Source: Saccharothrix sp. S26 (GTDB taxonomy: Bacteria; Actinomycetota; Actinomycetes; Mycobacteriales; Pseudonocardiaceae). From it: 64,000 nt of DNA. Positions within the stretch are counted from its first letter, which is position 1. Every line of letters starts with the position of its first letter. Location of the stretch: positions 1-64,000 of the forward strand of contig NZ_JAJUWT010000027.1 in the NCBI RefSeq assembly GCF_021390395.1. Direction: 5' to 3'. The notes beneath the pieces are model-generated. The model saw nothing but the letters and a program-made list of their open reading frames with translations, was not told where the DNA came from and did not search any database. Shown here in pieces: positions 25,040 through 35,639 of the stretch. The position numbers and the translations under genes were made by a program.

Positions 25040-25117
25040 GGCAGCGCGCAGACGCCCCGGATCGTCAGACCCCTCTGGCAGGGTAAAACCAGGGGTCCCC
25101 CGGGCGGGTACCCCTGC

Positions 25118-26020
25118 GGAGCAGGCAATACGTCCGACAGGCAGCGCCGTCGGCAGGTGGGAGAGCCAGCAGGGCTCCGCAGCACACGGAACCTCGGCGA
25201 GCGGCAGGTCTATCGAGCAGGCAATACCTCCGGCAGACGAAGCCCTGTAAGCAGGAGGGTTGTCGGGCCTTGCGGCGAGGAACGTCGACGGCCGGCGGGT
25301 CCACCAGGCAGGCAAAACCCCCGGCAGACGACACCCCGCGAACAGAAGAGCCGCCAGAACCCCGCAGCGCACGAAACCCCGGCGGGCGGCGGCTCCAGCA
25401 CGCGAGCGGAAGCTGCCGGCGCACGCGCGCAGAAGAACTTCGGCGAGCGTCACTGCCGAGCAAGCGATACCTCCGGCAGGCGAAGCCCTCGTGAGCGGGA
25501 GGGCTGTCAGGCCGTGCGGCGCGGAGAACTCGACGGGCGGCGGGTCCGCCGAGCAGGCAAAACCCCCGGCAGACGACACCCCGCGAACAGGAGAGCCACC
25601 AGAACCCGCAGCGCACGAAACCCCGGCGGGCGGCGGCTCCAGCACGCGAGCGGAAGCTGCCGGCGCACGCGCGCAGAAGAACATCGGCGAGCGACAGGTC
25701 CACCGAGCAGGCAATACCTCCGGCAGACGAAGCCCCGTGAGCAGGAGGGTTGTCGGGCCTTGCGGCGAGGAACGTCGGCGGCCGGCGGGTCCACCGAGCA
25801 GGCAAAACCCCCGGCAGCGACACCCCGCGAACAGGAGAGCCACCAAAACCCGCAGCGCAGTAAACCCCGGCGCGCGGCGGCTCCAGCACGCGAGAGCCCC
25901 GCGAGCGGAAGCTGTCGGCGCACGCGCGCAGAGGAACTTCGGCGAGCGGCAGGTCCGCCGAGCAGGCGATATCTCCAGCAGACGAAGCCCTGTGAGCGAG
26001 AGAGCCGCCAGGGCAGGCGT
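25118..26020. repeat. Tandem intergenic repeat array, compound unit of about 245 bp
   Basis: A header related to GAGCAGGCAATACCTCCGGC recurs at 25118, 25214, 25305, 25457, 25550, 25704, 25795 and 25959. Spacings alternate between about 92 and about 153 bp, so the true unit is a two-part repeat of 243, 247 and 255 bp. The two headers differ systematically (AATACCTCC versus AAAACCCCC). Unit lengths not divisible by three break any constant reading frame, so I regard the region as non-coding despite long accidental open frames. Other shared blocks are GGCGGCGGCTCCAGCACGCG and GCGCACGCGCGCAGA. Function unknown. Confidence 0.85.
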
Positions 26021-26177
26021 TCCGTGATGGAACTCGGCGGGTGCGCAGAGCGGTAGAGCGCCTGCCGAGGTGGACCTGTGCAGGCAGCGGAACCCCGGAA
26101 ACATGAAGAAATTCCGGAAGGTGCGGTGTACCAACAAGAGCGCGGGCCAGGTCAGAGGCAGTGAACAGCAGGTCCGG
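26021..26177. other. Spacer between repeat array and MerR/B12 gene
   Basis: No coding region or RNA gene is recognised. A stretch near 26045-26070 resembles a tRNA D-arm (AGCGGTAGAGCGC) but no complete cloverleaf can be drawn. Confidence 0.4.
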
Positions 26178-27182
26178 TCAGCAGACGGCTCGTTCGATCG
26201 CGTCCGCGGCCGAGGCGAGGTTGTTGATCCGTTCCGCCGGTTGCGGCACGACGCCGCGTTCCCAGCCCGGCCCCCCGGCGAAGACGCGGACCTGTTGGCG
26301 GGTCCTCGGCAACGACGTCACGACACCCGGATCGGCGTAGCGCGGCAGCTGGGCCCACAGCACGACGGCCGACGGGGCGGTTCGGCGGACGGCGGAGGCC
26401 AGGGCGTCGGCGGGCAGCGCCGCGCCCAGTTGCCGGACGCCCACGCCGCGCTGCGCCAGCACCGCCGCCAACGGGTACAGCGGCAGGTTGTGCCGTTCGT
26501 CCGGCATGCACGCCAGCAGCACGGGCCGGTGGTTGCGCGGGTTCGCCACGACGGGGGTGGCGCGCACCAGGGCGGCCAGCACGCACTCGTCCATCAGGTG
26601 CGACACCTCGATCCCGGCGCCGGAGTGCTCCCACCGCGCCGCGATCGCGGCCATCACCGGGCGCACGACCTCGTCCCACGTCGTGACCACGCCGTCCGCC
26701 TCGATGGCGTCCGCCAGCAGCGACTGCACCGCCGCCGAGTCCATCGCCAGCGCCGCCCGCCCCACGCCGCGCGCCCGCCGGTTCGCCGCCTGGAGCTTCA
26801 GCCCGCGCCCGCCGGGCGGCGCGCCGCCGTCGAGCTCACCGCCCGTCAACGTCGGGGGCACGGCGGTCAGCGGCGCGCGCACCGGGCTGGCCAGGGCGTA
26901 CTTGGCCGCCTCGGCCGACGACGCGCCGCGCAGCAGGGCCCGCTGCATCAGCTCCAGGCGCGCTACGTCGAGTGGCGCGTACTTGCGGTGTCGCCCGGTT
27001 GTGTGATCGCTCGGTCCGAGGCCGTACCGGCGGTCCCAGGTGCGCAGGGTGGCCGGCGCGACGCCCAGCCTGCGTGCGACGGCGGCCACCGAGAGGGTCA
27101 CCGCATGCGCGGGATCGTCTTCCGCCGCAACCGTTTCCCGGTCGCCTTCCGGCACGGTCCCGGTCTGGTCGGGGGGCGTCAT
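26178..27182 (-). CDS. MerR-family regulator with B12-binding-type C-terminal domain
   Basis: A 334-residue protein. The MerR HTH (about 29-95) reads VAAVARRLGVAPATLRTWDR and RYGLGPSDHTTGRHRKYAP. The C-terminal half resembles the helical plus Rossmann cobalamin-binding domains of CarH/LitR photoreceptors. Trp184 and His195 match the spacing of the CarH Trp/His pair over adenosylcobalamin, but the intervening Glu position is Ser194. His231 in MPDERHNLPLY is placed like the lower cobalt ligand. Light- or B12-dependent repression is therefore possible but unproven. The ATG at 27182 is preferred over the GTG at 27185. It is divergent from whiD. Confidence 0.85.
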   Translation of the reverse strand: MTPPDQTGTVPEGDRETVAAEDDPAHAVTLSVAAVARRLGVAPATLRTWDRRYGLGPSDHTTGRHRKYAPLDVARLELMQRALLRGASSAEAAKYALASPVRAPLTAVPPTLTGGELDGGAPPGGRGLKLQAANRRARGVGRAALAMDSAAVQSLLADAIEADGVVTTWDEVVRPVMAAIAARWEHSGAGIEVSHLMDECVLAALVRATPVVANPRNHRPVLLACMPDERHNLPLYPLAAVLAQRGVGVRQLGAALPADALASAVRRTAPSAVVLWAQLPRYADPGVVTSLPRTRQQVRVFAGGPGWERGVVPQPAERINNLASAADAIERAVC

Positions 27183-27285
27183 CACGCTGACATCGTCCGT
27201 TCACCTGACGTCACCGGCAACTCCGGGTTTCAACGCCAACCGATCACCCATCGTATGAATTGCCCGCAAAAGCCCCCGCACCCCC

Positions 27286-27314
27286 TTGAACAAGTTTTGG
27301 CGCGGTTCTACGGT
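27286..27314 (+). promoter_or_regulatory. Candidate promoter of whiD
   Basis: TTGAAC (27286-27291), a 17-bp spacer and TACGGT (27309-27314) fit a TTGACA/TAnnnT-type actinobacterial promoter. It lies about 60 bp upstream of the whiD start. The pattern is common by chance, so confidence is moderate. Confidence 0.4.
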
Positions 27315-27372
27315 GGATCATCGTTAAGCCGAATGGAGCAGTTCTCGTCCATGGGCCAAGGAGGCGGTCTCG

Positions 27373-27669
27373 ATGGCGGACACCCGAAGGCTTCCCGGTC
27401 CCAACGCGGATCTGTGGGACTGGCAGATGCGCGGCTCGTGCCGCGGGATGGACAGCGCGTTCTTCTTCCACCCGGACGGGGAGCGCGGACCGGCACGGGC
27501 ACGGCGGGAGGCGCGGGCCAAGGCCGTGTGCCTGTCGTGCCCGGTGTTGGAGATGTGTCGGCGGCACGCCCTGGCGGTGCAGGAGCCCTACGGGATCTGG
27601 GGCGGCCTCTCGGAGTCCGAGCGGGACAGCATCATCAAGGCGCGCAAGCGGCAGCTGACGCCCGCTTGA
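27373..27669 (+). CDS. whiD: WhiB-family [4Fe-4S] regulator, WhiD/WhiB3 orthologue
   Basis: A 98-residue protein with the four cluster ligands Cys23, Cys53, Cys56 and Cys62 (C-x29-C-x2-C-x5-C), the family turn GIWGGLSESER and a basic tail KARKRQL for DNA or sigma contact. The gene lies between groEL and the Rv3415c-like gene, exactly as whiB3 in mycobacteria and near bldM as whiD in Streptomyces. WhiD acts in spore maturation, WhiB3 in redox and lipid homeostasis, both with the principal sigma factor. The start is supported by AAGGAGG upstream. A strong terminator follows. Confidence 0.95.
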   Translation: MADTRRLPGPNADLWDWQMRGSCRGMDSAFFFHPDGERGPARARREARAKAVCLSCPVLEMCRRHALAVQEPYGIWGGLSESERDSIIKARKRQLTPA

Positions 27670-27682
27670 CGCCGCAACGCGC

Positions 27683-27717
27683 GGGAGGGGCGGCACCACG
27701 CGGGTGCCGCCCCTCCC
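27683..27717. terminator. Bidirectional terminator between whiD and groEL
   Basis: A 15-bp perfect stem, GGGAGGGGCGGCACC (27683-27697) with its complement at 27703-27717 and a 5-nt loop, between convergent stops at 27669 and 27749. Confidence 0.88.
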
Positions 27718-27748
27718 CTCAGCGCTTCAGCTGACCGGTGACGCCTGG

Positions 27749-29374
<1,626 letters not shown>

Positions 29375-29398
29375 TGCCTACGCCTCTCTTGATGCGAA

Positions 29399-29436
29399 AC
29401 GCCCCGGGAGCCCCGGTGAGGGGTTCGCCGGGGCGT
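29399..29436 (-). other. Intercistronic hairpin between groES and groEL
   Basis: ACGCCCCGG at 29399-29407 pairs with CCGGGGCGT at 29428-29436, with a 20-nt loop. It sits in the 81-bp gap of the groES-groEL operon. It could attenuate read-through or mark an RNA-processing point; groESL operons in other actinobacteria show cleavage between the genes. Confidence 0.55.
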
Positions 29437-29455
29437 CTTGCGTGTCAGCCGAGCG

Positions 29456-29749
29456 TCAGTTGATGACGGCCAGCACGTCGCGGGCGGAGAGGATGAGGTA
29501 CTCCTCGCCGTTGTACTTGACCTCGGTGCCGCCGTACTTGGAGTAGATGACGACGTCGCCGACAGCCACGTCCACGGGGACGCGGTTGCCCTTGTCGTCG
29601 ATCCGGCCGGGGCCGACCGCGAGGACCTTGCCCTCCTGGGGCTTCTCCTTCGCGGTGTCCGGGATCACGAGGCCGGAAGCGGTCGTGGTCTCGGCCTCGC
29701 TGGCCTGGACGACGATCTTGTCCTCGAGCGGCTTGATGTTCACGCTCAC
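29456..29749 (-). CDS. groES: Co-chaperonin GroES
   Basis: A 97-residue Hsp10, full length. It begins SVNIKPLEDKIVVQASEAE, has the mobile loop TTTASGLVIPDTAKEKPQEG and the C-terminal SKYGGTEVKYNGEEYLILS. It caps the GroEL ring during folding. The GTG at 29749 is chosen because GGAGG lies about 8 nt upstream and the product has the normal length. It is first in the groESL operon, 102 bp downstream of a CIRCE element. Confidence 0.97.
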   Translation of the reverse strand: MSVNIKPLEDKIVVQASEAETTTASGLVIPDTAKEKPQEGKVLAVGPGRIDDKGNRVPVDVAVGDVVIYSKYGGTEVKYNGEEYLILSARDVLAVIN

Positions 29750-29850
29750 CGGGCTGACCTCCACGGTCGTCGAAAGCGTTGGCAGGTTGCTGTTACGGCT
29801 CCTGCCACCCCGCCGTCGCGGGGGTCGGGGCGGTTGCTGGTGCCGTGCAT

Positions 29851-29877
29851 CTAGCACTCTACCCACGCGAGTGCCAA
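29851..29877 (-). promoter_or_regulatory. CIRCE element (HrcA operator) upstream of groES
   Basis: Read on the minus strand it is TTGGCACTC, nine bases, GAGTGCTAG: one mismatch in each arm from the classical CIRCE consensus TTAGCACTC-N9-GAGTGCTAA. Its position about 100 bp upstream of groES fits HrcA repression of the groESL operon. No HAIR-type element was searched for. Confidence 0.92.
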
Positions 29878-29975
29878 CGCTTCAACGACCCCCCGATCTC
29901 GGCCGGGTGAAGTCGTCCACTCGTGTCACACCGCCGTTCACCTGGTCGCCAACCTGGTCGGCAACGGTGTGCCAC

Positions 29976-31493
29976 ATGACTGCGGTGACCCGACGTTCCC
30001 TGCTCATCGGCGGTGTGGCCGGTGTGGCGCTGGCAACAACCGGCACGGGCTTCCCCAAGCTCGAAGATCCCTTCACCCTGGGCGTCGCCTCCGGCGACCC
30101 CCGTCCCGACAGCGTGGTGCTGTGGACGCGCCTCGCGCCCCGGCCGCTGGAGGAGAACGGCCTGGGCGGCATGCCCGACCGGGTCGTGCCGGTGCACTGG
30201 GAGCTGGCCGAGGACGAGCGGTTCCAGCGGGTGGTGCGCCGCGGCGTGCGGCCCGCCCGACCGGAGCTCGGGCACAGCGTGCACGTGGAGCCGTTCGGCC
30301 TGCGCCCCGGCCGCGAGTACTACTACCGGTTCCGGGTGGACGGCCACCTGTCCCCCGTCGGCCGCACCCGCACCACGCCCGAGCCGTGGGTCCTCGGGCA
30401 GGACCTGACCATGTGCTTCGCGTCGTGCGCGCACTACGGCGAGGGCTACTTCACCGCGTACCGGCGGCTGGCCGAGGACCACCCGGACCTGGTGCTGCAC
30501 CTCGGCGACTACCAGTACGAGTACGCCGCCAAGGCGGCGGACGTGCGCACGGTCATCGGGCCGGAGACGCGGACGCTCGCCGACTACCGGCTGCGGCACG
30601 CGCAGTACAAGACCGACGCCGACCTGCAGCTCGCGCACTCCGTCGCGCCGTGGCTGGTGGTGTGGGACGACCACGAGGTCGAGAACAACTGGGCCGACGA
30701 CGTGCCCGAGCAGCCCGACCCGGAGTTCCCCGCGCGGCGGGCGGCGGCGTTCCAGGCGTACTACGAGAACATGCCGCTGCGGCGCGGCGCCCGGCCCGAC
30801 GGCACCGACATGCAGCTCTACCGGCGGGCCCAGTGGGGCGGGCTGGTCAACTTCCACATGCTCGACACCCGGCAGTACCGCGACGACCAGGCGTGCGGCG
30901 ACGGGTGGAAGACCTGCGCGGACGCCGCCCTGCCGACGCGCTCGATCACCGGGGCGGCGCAGGAGGAGTGGCTGCTCGACGGTTTCCGCCGGTCCCGGTC
31001 GCGGTGGGACGTGCTGGGCCAGCAGGTGTTCTTCGCCGAGCGCGACCGCAAGGACGGGCCGGAGAAGGAGGTCTCGATGGACGGCTGGGACGGCTACCTG
31101 GCCTCCCGCGACCGCGTCACGCGCGGCTGGGTCGACGCGGGCGTGCGCAACGCCGTCGTGCTGACCGGTGACGTGCACGCGCACTACGCGGCGGACGTGA
31201 AGCTGGACTGGAACGACCCGGCGTCGTCGCCGACCGTCGGCACCGAGCTGGTGTGCACGTCGGTGACCTCCGGCGGCGACGGCAACGACACCGTCGACGA
31301 GGTGCAGTTGCGGCTGAACCCGCACATCAAGCTGCACAGCAGGCGGCGCGGGTACGTGCGGACGAAGTTCACCGCGCGGGAGCTGCGCGCCGACTTCCGC
31401 ACGCTGCCCTCCGTCCGGACGGCCGGGGCGCGGGCCACGACGCTGAAGTCGTTCGTGGTCGAGGACCGCAACCCCGGCTTGAACCCCGTGTGA
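29976..31493 (+). CDS. PhoD-like alkaline phosphatase, Tat-exported
   Basis: A 505-residue secreted metallo-phosphatase/phosphodiesterase. The N-terminus TRRSLLIGGVAGVALATTGT is a twin-arginine signal. An N-terminal Fn3-like PhoD_N domain precedes the PhoD catalytic domain with CFASCAHYGEGYFTAYRRLA, LVLHLGDYQYEYA, LVVWDDHEVENNWADD and VVLTGDVHAHYAADV, which carry the Ca/Fe ligands. It is expected to release phosphate from mono- or diesters outside the cell. The ATG at 29976 gives the Tat start. A Pho box was not recognised. It is divergent from groES. Confidence 0.92.
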   Translation: MTAVTRRSLLIGGVAGVALATTGTGFPKLEDPFTLGVASGDPRPDSVVLWTRLAPRPLEENGLGGMPDRVVPVHWELAEDERFQRVVRRGVRPARPELGHSVHVEPFGLRPGREYYYRFRVDGHLSPVGRTRTTPEPWVLGQDLTMCFASCAHYGEGYFTAYRRLAEDHPDLVLHLGDYQYEYAAKAADVRTVIGPETRTLADYRLRHAQYKTDADLQLAHSVAPWLVVWDDHEVENNWADDVPEQPDPEFPARRAAAFQAYYENMPLRRGARPDGTDMQLYRRAQWGGLVNFHMLDTRQYRDDQACGDGWKTCADAALPTRSITGAAQEEWLLDGFRRSRSRWDVLGQQVFFAERDRKDGPEKEVSMDGWDGYLASRDRVTRGWVDAGVRNAVVLTGDVHAHYAADVKLDWNDPASSPTVGTELVCTSVTSGGDGNDTVDEVQLRLNPHIKLHSRRRGYVRTKFTARELRADFRTLPSVRTAGARATTLKSFVVEDRNPGLNPV

Positions 31494-32354
31494 TCAGCCG
31501 CGCAGGACGTTGATCAGGGCGGTCCAGCTGTCCTTGCCGTGCCCCGCCGCGAGGGCGCGGTCGTAGAGCGACCGGACCGCCCTGGGCAGCTCGGCGTCGA
31601 CCCCGGCGGCCTCGCTCGCGCCCACGACGTGCGCCGCCGTCGCGCCCATCATGGCCGCGTTGGCGAGGTCGCCGGGGTGCTCGCCGGAGTCGACGTGCCG
31701 GGCGGTCTCGGCCACGTACATCGACAGGGTGTCGAGGTTGTCGACCAGGTAGGGCGCGTACCACTCGGCCGTGAGGCCCGCCGACTTCACCAGGGCGATG
31801 CCGTGCAGCATCGCGGCCAGCGAGGTGAGGAAGACGTCGAGCTGCGCCTGGTAGAGCAGCTGGGCCAGGGAGTGGTCCGCGCCCGCGTAGTCCGGCCTGC
31901 CGATCGCGGCGAGCGTGCCGGCGTGCCGGTCGAACACCTCGCGCGGTCCGCTGTAGAAGACCTACGCGGCCGGGTGGCCGACCATCTCCGCGTTCGCCAT
32001 CACGCCGCCGACCAGCAGTTCCGCGCCCCGTTCGGCGAGCCACGCGGCGGCCTTGACGGTCTTGTCGGGCGTCTCGGAGCTGAGGTTGACCACCACGCGG
32101 CCGGCGAGGTCGACGCCGTCGAGGATGTCGTGCATGGCGGCGTAGTCGGTGAGGCTGACGATCACCAGCCGGTTCGCGGCCACGGCGTCGGCGGCGGTGT
32201 CGGCGCGGACGGCCCCTCGGGCGACCAGGGCGTCGGCTCGGGCCGGGGTGCGGTTCCACACCGTGGTCGGGTGGCCCGCGTCGAGGAACCGGGACACCAT
32301 GGCCTGGCCCATCGGGCCGAGGCCGATCACGGTCAACGGGGTCTTGTCGGTCAT
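31494..32354 (-). pseudogene. NAD(P)-dependent oxidoreductase (6PGDH/imine-reductase type), broken by an in-frame TAG
   Basis: The frame from ATG 32354 reads MTDKTPLTVIGLGPMGQAMV, a Rossmann GxGxxG start, and continues to GHPAA, then TAG (31962-31964, codon 131), then VFYSGPREVFDRHAG in the same frame to the true stop at 31494. Both halves belong to one 286-residue enzyme of the beta-hydroxyacid dehydrogenase/imine reductase group. A single base change from TAC or TAT (Tyr) would restore it. TAG is used as a normal stop elsewhere in this window, so readthrough is unlikely. It is divergent from the SARP-type regulator, perhaps its former target. A sequencing error is an alternative. Confidence 0.85.
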
Positions 32355-32459
32355 GTGTTTCTCACTCCTTCGTGTGGTTTCCACGGTGGAGGAGGGCGCG
32401 CACGGTTCGCTGCGGGTCCGCTGGGGGTCGGCTGCGGGTGGCCCGGTTACGGTCCGGGC

Positions 32460-35400
32460 GTGAGATTCGGGGTGTTGGGGCCGCTGGGGGTCTGGACGAC
32501 GGGCGGTGCGGCGGTCCGGGTGCCGGAGGTGAAGGTCCGGTTGCTGCTGGCGGACCTGCTCGCGCACGAGGGGCGGCCGGTGTCGGCGGACCGGTTGGCG
32601 TTCGACCTGTGGGGCGACCGGCCGCCCGGCAACCCGGTGAACACGTTGCAGACCAAGGTCTCGCAGTTGCGGCGGGCGTTGGAGGCGGGCGAGCCGGGCG
32701 GGCGCGAGCTGGTGGCGCACGGGCCCGCCGGGTACGCCGTGCCGGTCGATTCGTCCACTTTGGACGTGCTGCGGTTCCGGGAGCTGGTGGCGGACGGGCG
32801 GTGGGGCGAGGCGCTGGCGTTGTGGCGGGGCGAGCCGCTGGCGGAGTTCGCCGACGCGCCGTTCCTGGTGCCGGTGACGGCGCGGTGGGCCGAGGAGCGG
32901 TTGGTGGCGGTGGAGGGGTTCGCCGAGTCGGGTGGGGTGGGTTTGGTGGACCTGGCGGTCGAGGTGGCGCGGCACCCGTTGCGCGAACGTTTGCGCGGGC
33001 TGCACATGCGTGCCCTCTACCGGGCCGGGCGGCAGGTCGAGGCGTTGGCGAGCTACGCCGAGCTGCGGCGGTTGCTGGTCGAGGAGCAGGGGCTGGAGCC
33101 GGGGCCCGAGCTGGTCGCCCTGCACCGGGCGATCCTCGACCACGACCCGGCGCTCGGTCCGGTCGCTCCGTCCGGGCCCGGGGCGGCGGTCGGTTCAGGC
33201 ACGGCGATCGGTTCCGGCACCGGGCGCACCCCCGGCACCGCGCCCGGTCCCGGTGCGGCGCGCACCAACCTGCCGGTGCCCGTGACGGAGCTGGTCGGGC
33301 GCGAGCAGGCGGTGCGGGACCTGTGCGGGCTGCCCCGTGACACGCGGTTGGTGACGCTCACCGGACCCGGCGGGGTCGGCAAGACCAGCCTGGCGCTGGA
33401 GGTGGCGCGGCGGGTGTCGGTCGCGGACGGGGCGTGGCTGGTCGAGCTGGCCGGTGTCGGCCGGGCCGAGCAGGTGATCGGCGCGGTGGCCGACGTGCTC
33501 GGGGTGCGCGAGGACGCGTCGGGGTCGTCGCTGGTCGAGGCGTTGCGCGGCCGTGAGGTGCTGCTGGTGCTGGACAACTGCGAGCGGCTGGTCGAGCCGG
33601 TCGCCGCGCTGGTCTCGCGGCTGCTGCGGGCCGTGCCGGGCCTGCGCGTGCTGGCCACCAGCCAGGAACCGCTCGGGTTGGCCTTCGAGGCGGTGTGGGC
33701 CGTGCCGCCGTTGGACCTGTCGGACGCGGTCACGTTGTTCGCAGCGCGCGCTGCCGCCGCCGCGCCCGGGTTCGCGGTGACGCCGGACAACGAGCCGGTG
33801 GTCGAGGCGATCTGCCGCCGGCTCGACGGGCTGCCGCTGGCGGTGGAGCTGGCCGCGACGCGCGTGCGCGGGCTGGGCGTGACGGCGTTGCTGGACCGGC
33901 TGGACGACCGGTTCCGGCTGCTGGCCACCGGGCACCGGGACGCGCCCGCCCGGCAGCGCACGTTGCGGGCGATGATCGACTGGAGCTGGGACCTGCTCGG
34001 TGACGCCGAGCGCATCGTGCTGCGGCGGTTGTCGGTGCACGTGGACGGGTGCGCGTTGGACGCCGCCGAGGCCGTGTGCGCGGGTGGCGGTGTGGCGGCC
34101 GACGAGGTGCTCGACGTGCTGACCCGGCTGGTGGACCGGTCGTTGGTGGTCGCGCCGGAGCACACCGGTGAGCCGCGGTTCCGGCTGTTGGAGTCGGTCG
34201 CCGACTACGGGCGGGAACGGCTGCGCGAGGCGGGCGAGCTCGACCGGGTGCGAGACCGGCACGCGGCGTTCTACCTGGCGTTGGCCGAACGCGCCGACCC
34301 GGAGCTGCGCGGGCCTCGGCAGTTGGCGTGGCTGGCACGGCTGGACGCCGACACCGCGAACCTGCGTGCCGCGCACGACGCGTTGGGCCCGGCCGGCGCG
34401 GCCCGATTGACGTGCGCGTTGACCTGGTACTGGTTCCTGCGCGGGCGGCTGCGGGAGGGTCGGCGGCTGATGACCGCGACCGACCCGGTGACGGTGGCGT
34501 GGCGGGCGGGGTTCGGGGTGCTGCTCGGTGAGCCGGCGGAACCGTCCGCGATCTCGGGGACCGCGAACATCGACGATGCCACGCAGAAGGCGCGGGCGCG
34601 GTGGTTCCTGGGCTACGTCCTGTCGACGGTGGGCGACATGGCGTCGGGCGAGCGGCTGACCGACCAGGCGTTGGCGGCGTTCGAGGAGCTGGGTGACCAG
34701 TGGGGCGTGGCCGCCGCGCACAGCGACCGGGTGAGCCAGGCGCTGGCCGGGGGTCGGGTGGACCGGGCGCGGGCGTCGGCGGCTCGGGCGACGGAGCTGT
34801 TCGCGGCGTCGGGTGAGCGGTGGGGGCAGTTGAAGGCGTCGTTCGGGTTGGGGATGCTCGCGCAGTTGGCCGGTGACTACGAGCGCGCGGAGGCCGTGCA
34901 CCGGGACGGGCTGCGGGTGGCGCAGGAGCTGCGGTCGTGGCCGGAGGTGTCGTACAAGCTGTCGTGGCTGGGGCGGGTGGCGTTGACCCGCGGCGACTAC
35001 GCGCAGGCTCGTGAGCTGCACGAACAGGCCCGTCGGACGGCGGCGGAGCACGGGTTCTCGCCGGGTGAGGTGTACGCGGAGACCGGGTTGGCGCTGGGCG
35101 CACGGCGGGAGGGGCGACTGGACGAGGCGGAGGCGCTGTGGGAGCGGCTGCGGGCGTGGCACCGTCGGGTCGGGTTCGAGGCGGGCGCGACGCTGGTGCT
35201 GGCCGAGCTGGGGTTCGTGGCCGAGCAGCGGGGTGACGCGGCGCGGGCGTTGGAGTTGCAGTCGGAGGCGTTGTCGCTGGCACGGCGGGTGGGCGACCCG
35301 CGGGCGATCGCGTTGGCGCTGGAGGGGGTGGCGGGCGCCCGGGCGCTGGCGGGTGACGCGGCGACGGCGGCCCGGCTGCTGGGTGCGGCGACGGCGGCGC

Positions 35401-35546
35401 GGGCGTCCGTGGGCGTGCCGCTGCCGGTCGGGGAACGCGCCGACGTGGACCGGATCGCCGCCGCGGCCCGTGACGCGCTGGGCGACGAGCCCTACGCGGC
35501 GGCCTTCGCCGCGGGCCACGCCGAAGGGCTCGGCGTGGCGTTCTGA
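32460..35546 (+). CDS. AfsR/SARP-type regulator (BTAD, NB-ARC, TPR)
   Basis: A 1028-residue multidomain regulator. Domains in order: an OmpR-like winged HTH (about 1-90), a bacterial transcriptional activation domain (about 95-240, RLRGLHMRALYRAGRQVEAL), a low-complexity Gly/Ser/Thr/Pro linker, an NB-ARC ATPase (P-loop GPGGVGKTS with Lys308, Walker B VLLVLDNCERL) and TPR repeats from about 640 to the end (LTDQALAAFEELGDQWGVAA, DYAQARELHEQARR). Such proteins activate specialised metabolism or stress genes. The GTG at 32460 gives VRFGVLGPLGVW, the usual SARP start. It is divergent from the broken oxidoreductase. Its stop codon lies at the edge of the 22-bp repeat array. Confidence 0.93.
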   Translation: MRFGVLGPLGVWTTGGAAVRVPEVKVRLLLADLLAHEGRPVSADRLAFDLWGDRPPGNPVNTLQTKVSQLRRALEAGEPGGRELVAHGPAGYAVPVDSSTLDVLRFRELVADGRWGEALALWRGEPLAEFADAPFLVPVTARWAEERLVAVEGFAESGGVGLVDLAVEVARHPLRERLRGLHMRALYRAGRQVEALASYAELRRLLVEEQGLEPGPELVALHRAILDHDPALGPVAPSGPGAAVGSGTAIGSGTGRTPGTAPGPGAARTNLPVPVTELVGREQAVRDLCGLPRDTRLVTLTGPGGVGKTSLALEVARRVSVADGAWLVELAGVGRAEQVIGAVADVLGVREDASGSSLVEALRGREVLLVLDNCERLVEPVAALVSRLLRAVPGLRVLATSQEPLGLAFEAVWAVPPLDLSDAVTLFAARAAAAAPGFAVTPDNEPVVEAICRRLDGLPLAVELAATRVRGLGVTALLDRLDDRFRLLATGHRDAPARQRTLRAMIDWSWDLLGDAERIVLRRLSVHVDGCALDAAEAVCAGGGVAADEVLDVLTRLVDRSLVVAPEHTGEPRFRLLESVADYGRERLREAGELDRVRDRHAAFYLALAERADPELRGPRQLAWLARLDADTANLRAAHDALGPAGAARLTCALTWYWFLRGRLREGRRLMTATDPVTVAWRAGFGVLLGEPAEPSAISGTANIDDATQKARARWFLGYVLSTVGDMASGERLTDQALAAFEELGDQWGVAAAHSDRVSQALAGGRVDRARASAARATELFAASGERWGQLKASFGLGMLAQLAGDYERAEAVHRDGLRVAQELRSWPEVSYKLSWLGRVALTRGDYAQARELHEQARRTAAEHGFSPGEVYAETGLALGARREGRLDEAEALWERLRAWHRRVGFEAGATLVLAELGFVAEQRGDAARALELQSEALSLARRVGDPRAIALALEGVAGARALAGDAATAARLLGAATAARASVGVPLPVGERADVDRIAAAARDALGDEPYAAAFAAGHAEGLGVAF

Positions 35547-35618
35547 GCGTTGAACTCGGGTGTTCCGAACGTAGGACTCTCGCGTTCTGAACGTAGGACA
35601 CACGCGTTCTGAACGTAG
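35545..35618 (-). repeat. 22-bp-period repeat array, copy 1 (interrupted by an IS)
   Basis: GTAGGAC occurs at 35571 and 35593, and GTAGGA at 35615, exactly 22 bp apart. The units read on the minus strand GTCCTACGTTCAGAACGCG plus a variable ACA/TCT spacer. Each unit contains the dyad GTTC-A-GAAC. A terminal cassette GAGTTCAACGCTC (minus strand) lies next to the SARP stop codon. An IS5-type element splits the array: the right remnant TAGGACTCGCGCG follows at 36517. A second copy lies at 43538-43610 plus 52178-52215. Confidence 0.85.
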
Positions 35619-35639
35619 GAGCGTTATTCAGAAGTGGGT

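Noticed and set aside
25118..26020. CRISPR array
   Set aside because: Repeats are long (about 245 bp), variable and without unique spacers, and no cas gene is present.
26040..26075. tRNA gene suggested by a D-arm-like AGCGGTAGAGCGC
   Set aside because: No acceptor stem, anticodon arm or T-loop can be fitted around it.
24434..26137. Long open frames through the repeat array on both strands (540 codons plus, 393 codons minus)
   Set aside because: They run through tandem repeats of 243, 247 and 255 bp that shift frame between units, show no domain and overlap each other; typical accidental frames of GC-rich DNA.
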